From: Anderseniella sp963700735
GTDB taxonomy: Bacteria > Pseudomonadota > Alphaproteobacteria > Rhizobiales > Aestuariivirgaceae
Direction: 5' to 3'
NCBI GenBank assembly: GCA_963700735.1
Contig: CAVOYR010000005.1
Location: forward strand, 186,001 to 250,000
DNA length: 64,000 bases
Of this stretch, positions 27,300 to 35,701 are shown piece by piece. Each line of letters starts with the position of its first letter. The stretch's first letter is position 1. The notes beneath the pieces are model-generated. The model was given only the letters and a program-made list of their open reading frames with translations. It ran no database searches and was not told where the DNA came from. The position numbers were made by a program, and so were the translations under genes.

Positions 27300-27812
27300 T
27301 CAGAGACGGTAGAGAATCTGGTCGGTCCAGAAGCGCTCGAGGCGACTCAGTGCCTTGTTGAGGCGGTCGAACTCGGGCACGTCGATGCCGGCAACTTCCT
27401 GCAGCGACAGCAGCTGGCGATTGTACAGCGCGTCAACCTGTTCGCGGATCACGTGACCCTTGTCGGTCAGCGAGATGCGCACCGAGCGCTTGTCGGCATT
27501 GGAGCGCTCGTGGCTGACATAGCCCTGGTCAACCAGCTTCTTGAGGTTGTAGGACACGTTGGAGCCCTGGTAGTAGCCACGCGTCTTCAGTTCGCCGGCG
27601 GTCAGTTCGCTGTCACCGATGTTGAACAGCAACAGTGCCTGCACGGAGTTGATCTCCTGCTCGCCATTGCGCTCGAACTCATCCTTGATCACGTCAAGGA
27701 GGCGGCGATGCAGACGCTCGATCAGCGTCAGTGCCTCGAGGTAGCGATGCTTGATTTCTGGGTTACCCTGATCCGCGTTACCGCGAACCGCAACTGCGGT
27801 CATCTTGTTCAT
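27300..27812 (-). CDS. ldtR: LdtR-type MarR family regulator
   Basis: The 170-residue protein has a winged-helix MarR core at about residues 45-130: NSVQALLLFNIGDSELTAGELK, then GSNVSYNLKKLVDQGYVSHERS and the wing NADKRSVRISLTDKGHVIREQ. It closely resembles LdtR, a regulator of L,D-transpeptidase and stress genes in Liberibacter and rhizobia, and its gene lies directly upstream of such a transpeptidase here. The spacer before it (27813-28025) is unusually AT-rich and probably holds its promoter and autoregulatory site. The symbol is based on similarity plus context. Confidence 0.85.
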   Translation of the reverse strand: MNKMTAVAVRGNADQGNPEIKHRYLEALTLIERLHRRLLDVIKDEFERNGEQEINSVQALLLFNIGDSELTAGELKTRGYYQGSNVSYNLKKLVDQGYVSHERSNADKRSVRISLTDKGHVIREQVDALYNRQLLSLQEVAGIDVPEFDRLNKALSRLERFWTDQILYRL

Positions 27813-28025
27813 GTTTGATACCTGCCCGAATTTTCATCTGTTAGATCTTTATGTTCTTGGCAGGTGTTTTGTTTTTTGCCCCTGCCTTGACGTTGACTCT
27901 AGGGCCGGGCGTTTAAGATCATCCGAACGAGATAGGTAAACTCGAACCTAATTTGCGTCCAATTTGACTGAGATGCGCGCAGAGTTAGCAAACTCTTGTC
28001 AGCTGCGATTTGCTGCAGTTTTCCG
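27813..28025. other. AT-rich spacer upstream of ldtR-like gene
   Basis: The 213 bp between the mmsB stop and the regulator start are AT-rich compared with the GC-rich window and hold no open frame of note. It likely contains the ldtR promoter, for example TTGGAC-type -35 sequence near 27963, but boxes are not clear enough to call. Confidence 0.4.
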
Positions 28026-28916
28026 CTATTTTGCATCCTTCAGGTAACGGATGATTCCCGAAAAATCGGTCTTCGCGCCACCTGCGTCGATAAACTGCTG
28101 GTAAACCTCAAGTGCGCGTTTTCCCATTGGTGTGCTGGCCTGCGTGCTGCTTGCAGCATCGGCGGCAAGCGACAGGTCCTTGATCATCATGGCTGCGGCA
28201 AAGCCGGGCTTGTAGCCGTTGTTGGCGGGTGACGTGGGCACTGGCCCGGGTGCCGGGCAATAGGTGGTCATCGACCAGCACTGGCCAGACGCTGTGGACG
28301 AAATGTCGAAGAAAGTCTGCGCATCGAGGCCGAGGGCTTCGGCCAGGTTGAAGGCCTCGGCGGTGCCGATCATCGAGATACCCAGCAGCATGTTGTTACA
28401 CACCTTCGCGGCCTGACCGTTGCCGGCGCCGCCTGCATGGAAAATGTTCTTGCCCATCTTCTCCAGGTATGGCCGGGCGGCAGCGAAGGCTTCAGCCGAG
28501 CCGCCACACATGAATGTCAGCGTACCGGCCGCAGCACCGGTGATGCCGCCCGACACCGGCGCATCGAGCATCATCTGCCCGGCAGCTTCGGCTGCCGAAA
28601 TCACTGCCCGGGCAGTGCCAACGTCGATGGTGGAGCAATCCATGAACAAGGTGCCGGGCTTGCAGGTGGCGATCAGCCCGCCGTCGTCCAGGTACACGGA
28701 GTGAACGTGCTTGCCGGCCGGCAGCATGGTCACAACGACATCGGCATCGGCGGCAGCCTGCGCCACGGATTCCGCCGGCGTGCCGCCAGCCTCGCTGAAC
28801 CTGGTCAGGCTGTCGCGAGACAGGTCATAGCCGTGCACGTCATGGCCGGCCTTCACCAGGTTGGCCGCCATCGGTCCGCCCATGTTGCCCAGTCCGATAA
28901 AGCCGATCCTTGCCAT
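28026..28916 (-). CDS. mmsB: 3-hydroxyisobutyrate dehydrogenase
   Basis: The 296-residue NAD-dependent enzyme oxidises 3-hydroxyisobutyrate to methylmalonate semialdehyde in valine degradation. It starts MARIGFIGLGNMGGPMAANL (glycine-rich NAD motif), then DAPVSGGITGAAAGTLTFM (substrate-binding), and the catalytic lysine region GAGNGQAAKVCNNMLLG. The ATG at 28916 has GGGAG upstream; a longer frame to 29033 overlaps the divergent hydrolase gene. Valine enzymes for the preceding steps lie at 31-33 kb, which supports this assignment over other beta-hydroxyacid dehydrogenases. Confidence 0.92.
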   Translation of the reverse strand: MARIGFIGLGNMGGPMAANLVKAGHDVHGYDLSRDSLTRFSEAGGTPAESVAQAAADADVVVTMLPAGKHVHSVYLDDGGLIATCKPGTLFMDCSTIDVGTARAVISAAEAAGQMMLDAPVSGGITGAAAGTLTFMCGGSAEAFAAARPYLEKMGKNIFHAGGAGNGQAAKVCNNMLLGISMIGTAEAFNLAEALGLDAQTFFDISSTASGQCWSMTTYCPAPGPVPTSPANNGYKPGFAAAMMIKDLSLAADAASSTQASTPMGKRALEVYQQFIDAGGAKTDFSGIIRYLKDAK

Positions 28917-29004
28917 TTCCCAAATCTCCCGGTTTTCAGTTTGCTTGCGCCGTTCCCGGCAAGATGGCAAGGCTTGGCCACCTGACGCAAGAGGCAGCCC
29001 CAAG

Positions 29005-30054
29005 ATGCACACCACGAAGCTCGAAGACGCCATTTCGTTTGCCCTGTCGCACGAGGTCGGCTGGACCCGCTCACCGGACGGGGAGCCTTGGGGCGTTCAC
29101 CAGACGGACCCCGAGCCGTGGAACCGGCTGTTCGGCCCGGTGCACGAACGTGGCGGGGTGTCCGGCGTCATCATGCAGCGCGGTGAGACACTTGCCAGCT
29201 TCGGAGAACCGGACCGGGCTGATTTGACCTTCTCGATCGCCAAGACCTACCTCGCCCTGATAGCCGGCGTTGCGCATGCGCAAGGCCTGCTGCCGGACGT
29301 GCATGAGCCGGTTTGCGCACGAGTGTCCGGCATCGGGTTCGATGACGAGCACAATTGCCGCGTGACCTGGCACCACCTGTTGCAGCAGACCAGCGAATGG
29401 ACCGGAGAGTGCTTCGGCATACCCGACCAGGTCGACCATTACCGCCACCTCGACTTCGCCCCACCAACAGGCGGCACCAAGGGTGACAGGCGGCCGCTCA
29501 ACGCGCCCGGCACGTATTGGGAATACAATGATGTGCGCATCAACCAGCTGTCGCTGGCATTGCTGCACCTGTTCCGGCGGCCGCTGCCGGAGGTGTTCGC
29601 CGACTTCATCGCGCGCCCGTGCGGCCTGTCCGGCAACTGGGCGTGGCGCGGCTATGACCACGCGTGGGTCGAGATTGACGGCAAGCGCATGCAGTCGGTG
29701 CCCGGTGGCACGCACTGGGGTGGCGGTGTTTCGATCAGCGCCAGTGACCAGGCGCGGATCGGCCAACTGCTGCTAGACGGCGGCGTGTTCGGTGGCAGGC
29801 AGGTTCTGCCCCCGGGCTGGGTTGACGCCATGCGCAGCCCCTGCCCGATTGCACCGTTCTACGGCTATCTGGTCTGGCTCAACGACGCGCGCCGGATCTT
29901 TCCATCGGTGCCGGAAAGCAGCTACTTCGCGCTGGGTGCAGGTGGCAACTACACCTTCGTGCAACCGGAGCAGCAGATTGTCGTGGTGGTGCGCTGGCTG
30001 GACGATGATTACGCAGACAACCTGTTTGCGCAGGTGCTGAGCGCGCTGGCCTGA
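29005..30054 (+). CDS. Serine hydrolase, beta-lactamase/esterase fold (class C type)
   Basis: The 349-residue protein has the SxxK motif SIAK in LTFSIAKTYLALIAG, a Tyr-x-Asn-type motif in YWEYNDVR, and a third motif region GGTHWGGGVSI in place of KTG. This is the fold of class C beta-lactamases, DD-peptidases and esterases (COG1680). No signal peptide is seen, so antibiotic hydrolysis in the periplasm is unlikely and an esterase or peptidase role is more plausible. The ATG at 29005 is 88 bp from the divergent mmsB start. It sits inside a valine-degradation neighbourhood, but no link is shown. Confidence 0.83.
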   Translation: MHTTKLEDAISFALSHEVGWTRSPDGEPWGVHQTDPEPWNRLFGPVHERGGVSGVIMQRGETLASFGEPDRADLTFSIAKTYLALIAGVAHAQGLLPDVHEPVCARVSGIGFDDEHNCRVTWHHLLQQTSEWTGECFGIPDQVDHYRHLDFAPPTGGTKGDRRPLNAPGTYWEYNDVRINQLSLALLHLFRRPLPEVFADFIARPCGLSGNWAWRGYDHAWVEIDGKRMQSVPGGTHWGGGVSISASDQARIGQLLLDGGVFGGRQVLPPGWVDAMRSPCPIAPFYGYLVWLNDARRIFPSVPESSYFALGAGGNYTFVQPEQQIVVVVRWLDDDYADNLFAQVLSALA

Positions 30055-30101
30055 GCCGTAAAATGGGCGGGGCGAAGATCCGGTCCCATCCCCCTGGCAC
30101 C

Positions 30102-30140
30102 TGATCCCCGCCCCAGCCTCCCCTGCAAAGGGAAGGGCCT
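30102..30140. repeat. Solitary copy of the hairpin repeat seen at the DUF559 cassette ends
   Basis: TGATCCCCGCCCC is followed by an imperfect hairpin of CCTCCCC and GGGAAGG around TGCAA. The same arrangement, a GATCCCC-type tag then a C-run/G-run stem with a GCAA loop, occurs at 59728-59775 and inverted at 59312-59350. Here it lies between two convergent genes and may also act as a transcription barrier. Confidence 0.6.
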
Positions 30141-30155
30141 ATCCGCGAATTCTGC

Positions 30156-30935
30156 TCAGTTCCGGCCAGCGACCGACAGTCCTGCCCGCACCAGCCCGGC
30201 CGTGCGGCTGCCACACCTGCCAGCTGCATCGGCCGCAGCCATGGCTTGGGCCTTCGCCCGCTTCACCGCGGCGCGGTCATGGTTTGACAGCAAGGAATTG
30301 TGACTGGCAACCACCTGCTGCCAGAAGCGCATGGCCTGCGCATGGGCGAGGTGCTGACAACGCCGCTCGACATAGTAGGCCGCGGTTGCCTGCGTGTAGC
30401 GCGCCAGCGCGGCGGACGATCCGGCGTCCCTCTGCTGCCGCGAAGCCTCGGCGGGCTTTGGTTCGATTTCCCCGGCGGCGGGCAGTGACACCTGCACGAC
30501 GCGGGCAGCTTCCTCGCTGACCTGAATGGCGGGCTGCTCTGCCAGCGTGGACCTGATCTCAGGCGTGTTGGCATCGGCCTGCTGCATGGCGGCGCGGGCG
30601 GCCTCGATGGCAGACAGGGCAAGGTCTTCGGTTTCATCGCCACAGGTCATGGCCATGCCCCCGTCCCGGCCCTGCTTCATCACGCTCAGCACTTCTTCAG
30701 CGCCAATTTCGGCAGCCACGACGACTTCCGCCATGTTGGTGTAGCTGGACAGCTCATCGCGCAGTTCAACGGTCAGGTGCCCGCACTTTTCCGCAGCGGC
30801 TGAAGCCCGCGCAAGGTGTGCGGCTGCATCGGAGGGGCCGAGGATTTCCTCGGCAAACGCTGGCTTTGCCACCATGCCGCCCATCGGCAGGGCCGCCAGG
30901 CAAAGTGAAATCAGGACGCGGGACGACGTACGCAT
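30156..30935 (-). CDS. Secreted alpha-helical protein with repeated Cys motif, unknown function
   Basis: The product is 259 residues. It has a signal peptide (MRTSSRVLISLCLAALPMGG, cleavage near AFAEE) and a mature part that is almost all helical and rich in Ala, Glu and Arg. Two similar units are suggested by EKCGHLTVELRDELSSYTN near the start and RRCQHLAHAQAMRFWQQVVASHN near the end, each with a Cys and an amphipathic helix; further cysteines are at MTCGDE and AGRCGS. Disulfides in the periplasm are likely. I do not recognise a family. The ATG at 30935 is chosen for the signal peptide. Confidence 0.6.
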   Translation of the reverse strand: MRTSSRVLISLCLAALPMGGMVAKPAFAEEILGPSDAAAHLARASAAAEKCGHLTVELRDELSSYTNMAEVVVAAEIGAEEVLSVMKQGRDGGMAMTCGDETEDLALSAIEAARAAMQQADANTPEIRSTLAEQPAIQVSEEAARVVQVSLPAAGEIEPKPAEASRQQRDAGSSAALARYTQATAAYYVERRCQHLAHAQAMRFWQQVVASHNSLLSNHDRAAVKRAKAQAMAAADAAGRCGSRTAGLVRAGLSVAGRN

Positions 30936-31002
30936 TGCAACCAGGCTCCTACGCAACACAAGGGGTACAAACTCACATGGCTGCAAGGTTAGGCGCGGGT
31001 GG

Positions 31003-31017
31003 TTAACGGCAATTCAA
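31003..31017. promoter_or_regulatory. Possible CtrA-like half-site pair (TTAA-N7-TCAA)
   Basis: TTAA, seven bases, TCAA lies about 70 bp upstream of the secreted helical protein gene. One mismatch from the CtrA consensus; weak evidence on its own. Confidence 0.15.
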
Positions 31018-31070
31018 GGTTCGGGATAACGTGAAAGCAGGGTTAATGAATTACTTCGAACTTTATCAAT

Positions 31071-32105
31071 TCACACCGGCAGCTCGTCGGCCAGCGGCTC
31101 GAAGTACACATCCACATCAGCCGGGCGAAGCTGCTGCAAAGTGGCCGGCTGCCACTTCGGCGCGTTGTCCTTGTCGATCACCACGGCGCGGGTGCCCTCG
31201 AAAAAGTCATGCCCGGTGAAGATGCGATTGACGACGCGGTACTCCAGCTTCATGCAACTGCGGAAGTCGAGCGTCAGCCCGTCACGCAATTGCCGGTGAC
31301 AGATCACCAGGCTGGTGGGCGATTTGGTTTCGATAATGGCGGCCTGCTGCTGCGCCCACTCGGATGGATCGGCGCGAAGGCTGTCGAGCACGCCTCTTGC
31401 CGAGGCTTGCAGGAAATGCCGGTCGATGGCACCGCGATGCATCGACAGGGTTTCGGCTTCGCGCCGCGAGGCAAACAGGGCAAGGGTATCATCGATGTCG
31501 TCGGCGGTGGTCAGTGCATCGCGCAGGGCTGCCAGCACGTCGCTTGACACGAAGTGGGTGGCGATGCCGGCATAGAGCGCGTCGCCCGCCTTGAGGCGCG
31601 CACCGGTCAGGCCGATGTACATCCCGGTCTCGCCGGGGCAGCGCGGCAGGAAATAGGTGCTGCCCACATCCGGGAACAGGCCGATGCCGGTTTCCGGCAT
31701 GGCGAAGGTCGACCGCTCGGTGACGATGCGATGGCTGCCATGCACCGACACGCCAACGCCGCCGCCCATGTAGATGCCGTCGATCAGCGCGATATAGGGC
31801 TTGGGATAGTGCTTGATGAAGGTGTTGAGCACGTATTCCTCGCGGAACAGGTCGAGGAAGCGGCCATCCATCGCCAGGCCCCAGTCGTACAGGGCGCGAA
31901 TGTCCCCGCCGGCGCAGAACGCACGATCGCCCGCGCCTTCGATGATGATGCGCTCGACGCGGTCATCGGTTGCCCATGCGTCGAGCTGGCGATGCAGCGC
32001 GCGGAACATGTCCAGCGTGATTGCATTGAGTGCACGGGGACGGTTGAGCTGCACGCACCCTGCCCTGCCTTCAACGCTGAAGATGATATCGTCATTCATG
32101 GTCAT
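31071..32105 (-). CDS. 3-hydroxyisobutyryl-CoA hydrolase (crotonase fold)
   Basis: The 344-residue protein has a crotonase core with the oxyanion-hole segments GDRAFCAGGDIRALYDWG and GIYMGGGVGVSVHGSHR, plus METGIGLFPDVGSTYFLPR, which with the ECH_2 C-terminal extension is typical of 3-hydroxyisobutyryl-CoA hydrolase rather than simple enoyl-CoA hydratase. The glutamate in PETGIGLFPDVG is the expected catalytic residue. It lies 6 bp after the acyl-CoA dehydrogenase gene. Together they perform successive valine steps; mmsB at 28 kb takes the product. Confidence 0.9.
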   Translation of the reverse strand: MTMNDDIIFSVEGRAGCVQLNRPRALNAITLDMFRALHRQLDAWATDDRVERIIIEGAGDRAFCAGGDIRALYDWGLAMDGRFLDLFREEYVLNTFIKHYPKPYIALIDGIYMGGGVGVSVHGSHRIVTERSTFAMPETGIGLFPDVGSTYFLPRCPGETGMYIGLTGARLKAGDALYAGIATHFVSSDVLAALRDALTTADDIDDTLALFASRREAETLSMHRGAIDRHFLQASARGVLDSLRADPSEWAQQQAAIIETKSPTSLVICHRQLRDGLTLDFRSCMKLEYRVVNRIFTGHDFFEGTRAVVIDKDNAPKWQPATLQQLRPADVDVYFEPLADELPV

Positions 32106-32111
32106 GGAACG

Positions 32112-33251
32112 TTACTGCCGCAGCATGTCACGCGAGATGATAAGGCGCATGATCTCGTTGGTGCCTTCGAGGATCTGGTGCACGCGCAGGTCACGCAGGT
32201 ACCGCTCAATGGGGTAATCCTGCAGGTAGCCGTACCCGCCAAACATCTGCAGCGCATCATTGACCACACTGAACCCCGTATCCGTGGCAAACCGCTTTGC
32301 CATGGCAGCATGACGGGTGGCGAGCGGATGCTTGTCGTTGACCTTCTGGGCGGCGGAGTACAGCAGGATTCGGGCAGCTTCGAGTTCGGTGGCCATGTCG
32401 GCCAGCTTGAACTGCAGCGCCTGGAACTCCGAGATCGCCTTGCCGAAGGCCTTGCGCGTTTTCATGTAGTCGATGGCGTGGTCGATGCAGGCTTGCGCCC
32501 CGCCGATGGAGCATGCGGCGATGTTCAACCGGCCACCATCGAGGCCGGACATGGCGATGCGGAACCCGTTGCCCTCGCCGCCGATGAGGTTGGCAACCGG
32601 CACCCGGCAATCATCGAAGTTCACCTGCGCGGTGGGCTGCGAATGCCAGCCGAGCTTGCGCTCGTTGGCACCGAAGCTTAAGCCCGGCGTGTCCTTCTCG
32701 ATCATGATGCACGAGATGCCGTTGGGGCTGTCGTCACCGGTGCGGACCATGGTGAGGTAGAGGTCGTTTGCCCCCGCTCCGGAGATGAACGCCTTGGACC
32801 CGTTGAGCACGTAATGATCGCCATCGCGTACCGCCCTGGTGCGCAAGGCGGCGGCATCAGAGCCTGAGTTCGGCTCGGTCAGGCAATAGGACGAGATCTT
32901 CTTCATCGCCGTCATGTCTGGCAGGAAACGCTGGCGCTGGTCTTGCGAGCCATAGCGGTCGACCATCCACCCGGCCATGTTGTGGATGGATATGAACGCG
33001 GCGGTGGACGGGCAGGCCTTGGACAGTTCCTCGAAAATGATCGCCGCATCAAGCCGTGACAGGTTCGACCCGCCCACGTCGTCGCGCACATAAAGCCCGC
33101 CGAAACCCAGCTCGGCCGTCCGGACGATCACGTCGCGCGGAAAGATGTGTTCCTCGTCCCATTTGGCGGCATGGGGTGCAATTTCGCTGGTGGCAAACGA
33201 GGCGGCCAGTTCGCGGATGGCGTTCTGTTCTTCGGTCGGCTCAAAGTCCAT
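32112..33251 (-). CDS. Isobutyryl-CoA dehydrogenase-like acyl-CoA dehydrogenase
   Basis: The 379-residue flavoprotein has the full acyl-CoA dehydrogenase layout. Signatures are CLTEPNSGSDAAALRTRA (FAD region), NGSKAFISGAGANDLY, and the C-terminal QMFGGYGYLQDYPIERYLRDLRVHQILEGTNEIMR region, with the catalytic glutamate in LEGTNEI. Context with 3-hydroxyisobutyryl-CoA hydrolase and mmsB points to isobutyryl-CoA as substrate. The ATG at 33251 (MDFEPTEEQNAI) is the usual family start; an ATG at 33266 is also in frame. Confidence 0.9.
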   Translation of the reverse strand: MDFEPTEEQNAIRELAASFATSEIAPHAAKWDEEHIFPRDVIVRTAELGFGGLYVRDDVGGSNLSRLDAAIIFEELSKACPSTAAFISIHNMAGWMVDRYGSQDQRQRFLPDMTAMKKISSYCLTEPNSGSDAAALRTRAVRDGDHYVLNGSKAFISGAGANDLYLTMVRTGDDSPNGISCIMIEKDTPGLSFGANERKLGWHSQPTAQVNFDDCRVPVANLIGGEGNGFRIAMSGLDGGRLNIAACSIGGAQACIDHAIDYMKTRKAFGKAISEFQALQFKLADMATELEAARILLYSAAQKVNDKHPLATRHAAMAKRFATDTGFSVVNDALQMFGGYGYLQDYPIERYLRDLRVHQILEGTNEIMRLIISRDMLRQ

Positions 33252-33415
33252 CTGTCGATGCCTCATGCTGTCGTGTCGAAAGGAACCCGGATGCTGAAAT
33301 GGTGATAGGGTCTAATGCCCGCACTGGTCAACAAGGCTGGTCCACATGACAGGAATGTTGCATAGTCCGACCCATCGGGAAGGCAACACACCAACTTATT
33401 CTGGCACGGCAAGAC

Positions 33416-34468
33416 ATGACAGGTCCCAAGGCGAAGGCTGCGATAGACAAGACACGGCTTGACGCCGGTGACGTGCAAACCGGAACCGGATATCCCGGCA
33501 CCCGGCTGCGCCGCACACGCCAGGCAGACTGGTCGCGGCGGCTGGTACGCCAGACCGTGCTGACCCCGTCGGACCTGATCTGGCCGATCTTTGTGATGCC
33601 GGGCAGCGACCAGGCTGATCCCGTTGCGTCCATGCCGGGTGTCGAGCGGCTGACCATCGACCGCGCCGTCAAGGCCGCCAAGGAAGCCTGTTCGCTTGGC
33701 ATTCCGCTGATCGCCGTGTTCCCCAATACGCCAGCCGGCAAGCGCACTGCCGACGGGCGCGAGGCGCTCAACCGCGACAACCTCGTGTGCACCGCCGTGC
33801 GCGCCATCAAGGACGCCGTGCCCGACATCGGCATCATGACCGACGTGGCGCTGGACCCCTACACCGACCACGGCCATGACGGGCTGCTGGAGGGGGGGCG
33901 CATTCTCAACGACGAGACCGTCGAGATTCTCGTCGGGCAGTCACTGGTTCAGGCGGAAGCGGGCTGCGACGTGATCGGCCCGTCGGACATGATGGACGGC
34001 CGCGTTGCCGCAATCCGCTCGGCGCTTGAGCAGTCCGGCTACCAGGACGTGATGATCATGGCCTACACGGCCAAGTATGCCTCGGCGTTCTATGGCCCGT
34101 TCCGCGATGCAGTGGGCTCGTCCGGCACGCTGCGCGGCGACAAGAAAACCTACCAGATGGATTTCGCCAATTGCGACGAATGCCTGCGCGAGGCCGAACT
34201 GGACATCGCCGAAGGCGCCGACATGATCATGGTCAAGCCCGGCATGCCCTACCTCGACGTGATCACGCGGCTCAAGGACAGCTTCGGCATACCCACCTTC
34301 GCCTACCAGGTGTCAGGCGAGTACGCGATGCTGATGGCAGCCATCGAACGCGGCTGGCTGGACGGCGAGCGCGTCGTCATCGAGGCGCTGCACTCGTTCA
34401 AGCGGGCCGGTGCGGACGGCGTGCTGACGTACTTTGCCCGCGACGTGGCGCGCAAGCTGAACGGCTGA
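33416..34468 (+). CDS. hemB: Delta-aminolevulinic acid dehydratase (porphobilinogen synthase), zinc-independent type
   Basis: The 350-residue enzyme condenses two aminolevulinates to porphobilinogen for heme, vitamin B12 and (bacterio)chlorophyll. The two active-site lysines are about Lys220 (YTAKYASAFYG) and Lys274 (VKPGMPYLD). The metal-site segment at residues 143-156 reads DVALDPYTDHGHDG, with Asp/Ala where zinc enzymes have cysteines, so this is the Mg2+/aspartate class. It is divergent from the acyl-CoA dehydrogenase gene. Length is normal. Confidence 0.97.
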   Translation: MTGPKAKAAIDKTRLDAGDVQTGTGYPGTRLRRTRQADWSRRLVRQTVLTPSDLIWPIFVMPGSDQADPVASMPGVERLTIDRAVKAAKEACSLGIPLIAVFPNTPAGKRTADGREALNRDNLVCTAVRAIKDAVPDIGIMTDVALDPYTDHGHDGLLEGGRILNDETVEILVGQSLVQAEAGCDVIGPSDMMDGRVAAIRSALEQSGYQDVMIMAYTAKYASAFYGPFRDAVGSSGTLRGDKKTYQMDFANCDECLREAELDIAEGADMIMVKPGMPYLDVITRLKDSFGIPTFAYQVSGEYAMLMAAIERGWLDGERVVIEALHSFKRAGADGVLTYFARDVARKLNG

Positions 34469-34625
34469 CCGGGCATCACCTGCCCGCAAGGGTTTACCTG
34501 CAAGGCACAACCCACTAGGCTGAAGGCGTCGCCGGGCCGCGCGCATGTTGCGCCGCCCACGAGAACCCGCCTGCCTTGCGCGGTGGCCTCACAAATTCAT
34601 TCCAGTCGCGAAAGACTCAAAATCC

Positions 34626-35054
34626 ATGACCCAGGTAAAGGCGGGTGACACCGTTCGCATTCACTACACCGGCACGCTCAACGATGGGACGCAGTTTGAT
34701 TCATCTGAAGGCCGCGATCCGCTGCAGTTCGAGGTTGGCGCAGGCCAGATCATTCCCGGTCTCGACAAGGCCCTGCCCGGTATGGCCGTTGGCGAGAAGA
34801 AGACCGTCCACATTCCGGCATCCGAGGCCTATGGCGACGTGAACCCGCAAATGCAGCAAGCCATTCCGCGCGCACAGTTTCCGCCGGAGATCGAGGTTCA
34901 GCCCGGCACGCGATTGCAGATGCAGTCGCCCGACGGACAGGCCATCCCGGTCACCGTTACGGACGTGACCGACCAGCACGTGATGCTGGACGCCAACCAC
35001 CCGCTGGCGGGCCAGGACCTGAATTTCGATTTCGAGATCGTGTCGATCAACTGA
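34626..35054 (+). CDS. FKBP-type peptidyl-prolyl isomerase (SlyD-like)
   Basis: The 142-residue protein starts MTQVKAGDTVRIHYTGTLND and has FDSSEGRDPLQFEVGAGQIIPGLDKAL, GMAVGEKKTVHIPASEAYG, the FKBP core with an inserted flap domain (residues about 70-120), as in SlyD/FkpB. It lacks a metal-binding histidine-rich tail. The family isomerises proline bonds and acts as a chaperone in the cytoplasm. The ATG at 34626 is chosen since conserved sequence begins there; a longer frame from 34545 has no coding features. It follows hemB by 157 bp. Confidence 0.92.
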   Translation: MTQVKAGDTVRIHYTGTLNDGTQFDSSEGRDPLQFEVGAGQIIPGLDKALPGMAVGEKKTVHIPASEAYGDVNPQMQQAIPRAQFPPEIEVQPGTRLQMQSPDGQAIPVTVTDVTDQHVMLDANHPLAGQDLNFDFEIVSIN

Positions 35055-35078
35055 TCGCCACCGGCACTGAAAACAATC

Positions 35079-35113
35079 AGCCCGGCACAGGACCCCCTGC
35101 GCCGGGCTTTGTT
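35079..35113 (+). terminator. Terminator after FKBP gene
   Basis: AGCCCGGC and GCGCCGGGCT pair around a CAGGACCCCCT loop, followed by TTTGTT. It lies between convergent FKBP and comE-like genes and may act in both directions. Confidence 0.75.
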
Positions 35114-35136
35114 GTAACGCGGAGACGGTACCGCGC

Positions 35137-35700
35137 TCAGGCGTTGCGGCGCTTCACTTCTTCCATGAAGCGGTGGCGGATGACCGGGGCGTCGAGTTCG
35201 ATCACCGGCACCGGAATGTTGCCGGACACGCACTTGCACACGATGATGGTCATCTGGTCGCCCTTCAGCGCCTGTTCCATCACTTTCGCCGTGTCCTCGG
35301 CCTGGCACTCGATGACGTTTTCGCAGCCACAGGCCTCGGCCACCTTGGCGAGCGACGTCTTGAGGCCGGCATAGGTCGGCTGGTCACCTGTCGATCCGTA
35401 CGAGCCGTTGTCGATGATCAGCAGGATGAAGTTGGACGCCGGGTTGTTGGCAATGGTCGGCAGCGTGCCGAGGTTGGTCAGCACCGAGCCGTCGCCGTCG
35501 ATGGCGATGACCTTCTGCTTCTGCGACAGGGCCAGTCCGAGCCCGATCGACGACGCCAGGCCCATGGTGCCGAGCATGTAGAAGTTGGACGGCTGGTCAT
35601 CCATCATGTGCAGTTCCTGGCTTGGCAGGCCGATGTTGCACACCACGAGCTGGTCGGAGATCAGCGGAATGAGGGTCTTCAGGACTTCGCTGCGGATCAT
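35137..35700 (-). CDS. Sulfopyruvate decarboxylase beta subunit-like TPP protein (ComE)
   Basis: The 187-residue protein is the cofactor-binding half of a thiamine-diphosphate decarboxylase. The ThDP motif is visible as AIDGDGSVLTNLG followed about 25 residues later by LLIIDNGSYGSTGDQPT. Size and sequence match ComE, which with ComD decarboxylates sulfopyruvate to sulfoacetaldehyde; in methanogens this serves coenzyme M synthesis, in some bacteria C3-sulfonate breakdown. Phosphonopyruvate decarboxylase is a related alternative. It begins 1 bp after the ComD-like stop. No xsc or coenzyme M gene is in the window, so the substrate is an inference. Confidence 0.75.
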   Translation of the reverse strand: MIRSEVLKTLIPLISDQLVVCNIGLPSQELHMMDDQPSNFYMLGTMGLASSIGLGLALSQKQKVIAIDGDGSVLTNLGTLPTIANNPASNFILLIIDNGSYGSTGDQPTYAGLKTSLAKVAEACGCENVIECQAEDTAKVMEQALKGDQMTIIVCKCVSGNIPVPVIELDAPVIRHRFMEEVKRRNA

Positions 35701-35701
35701 C

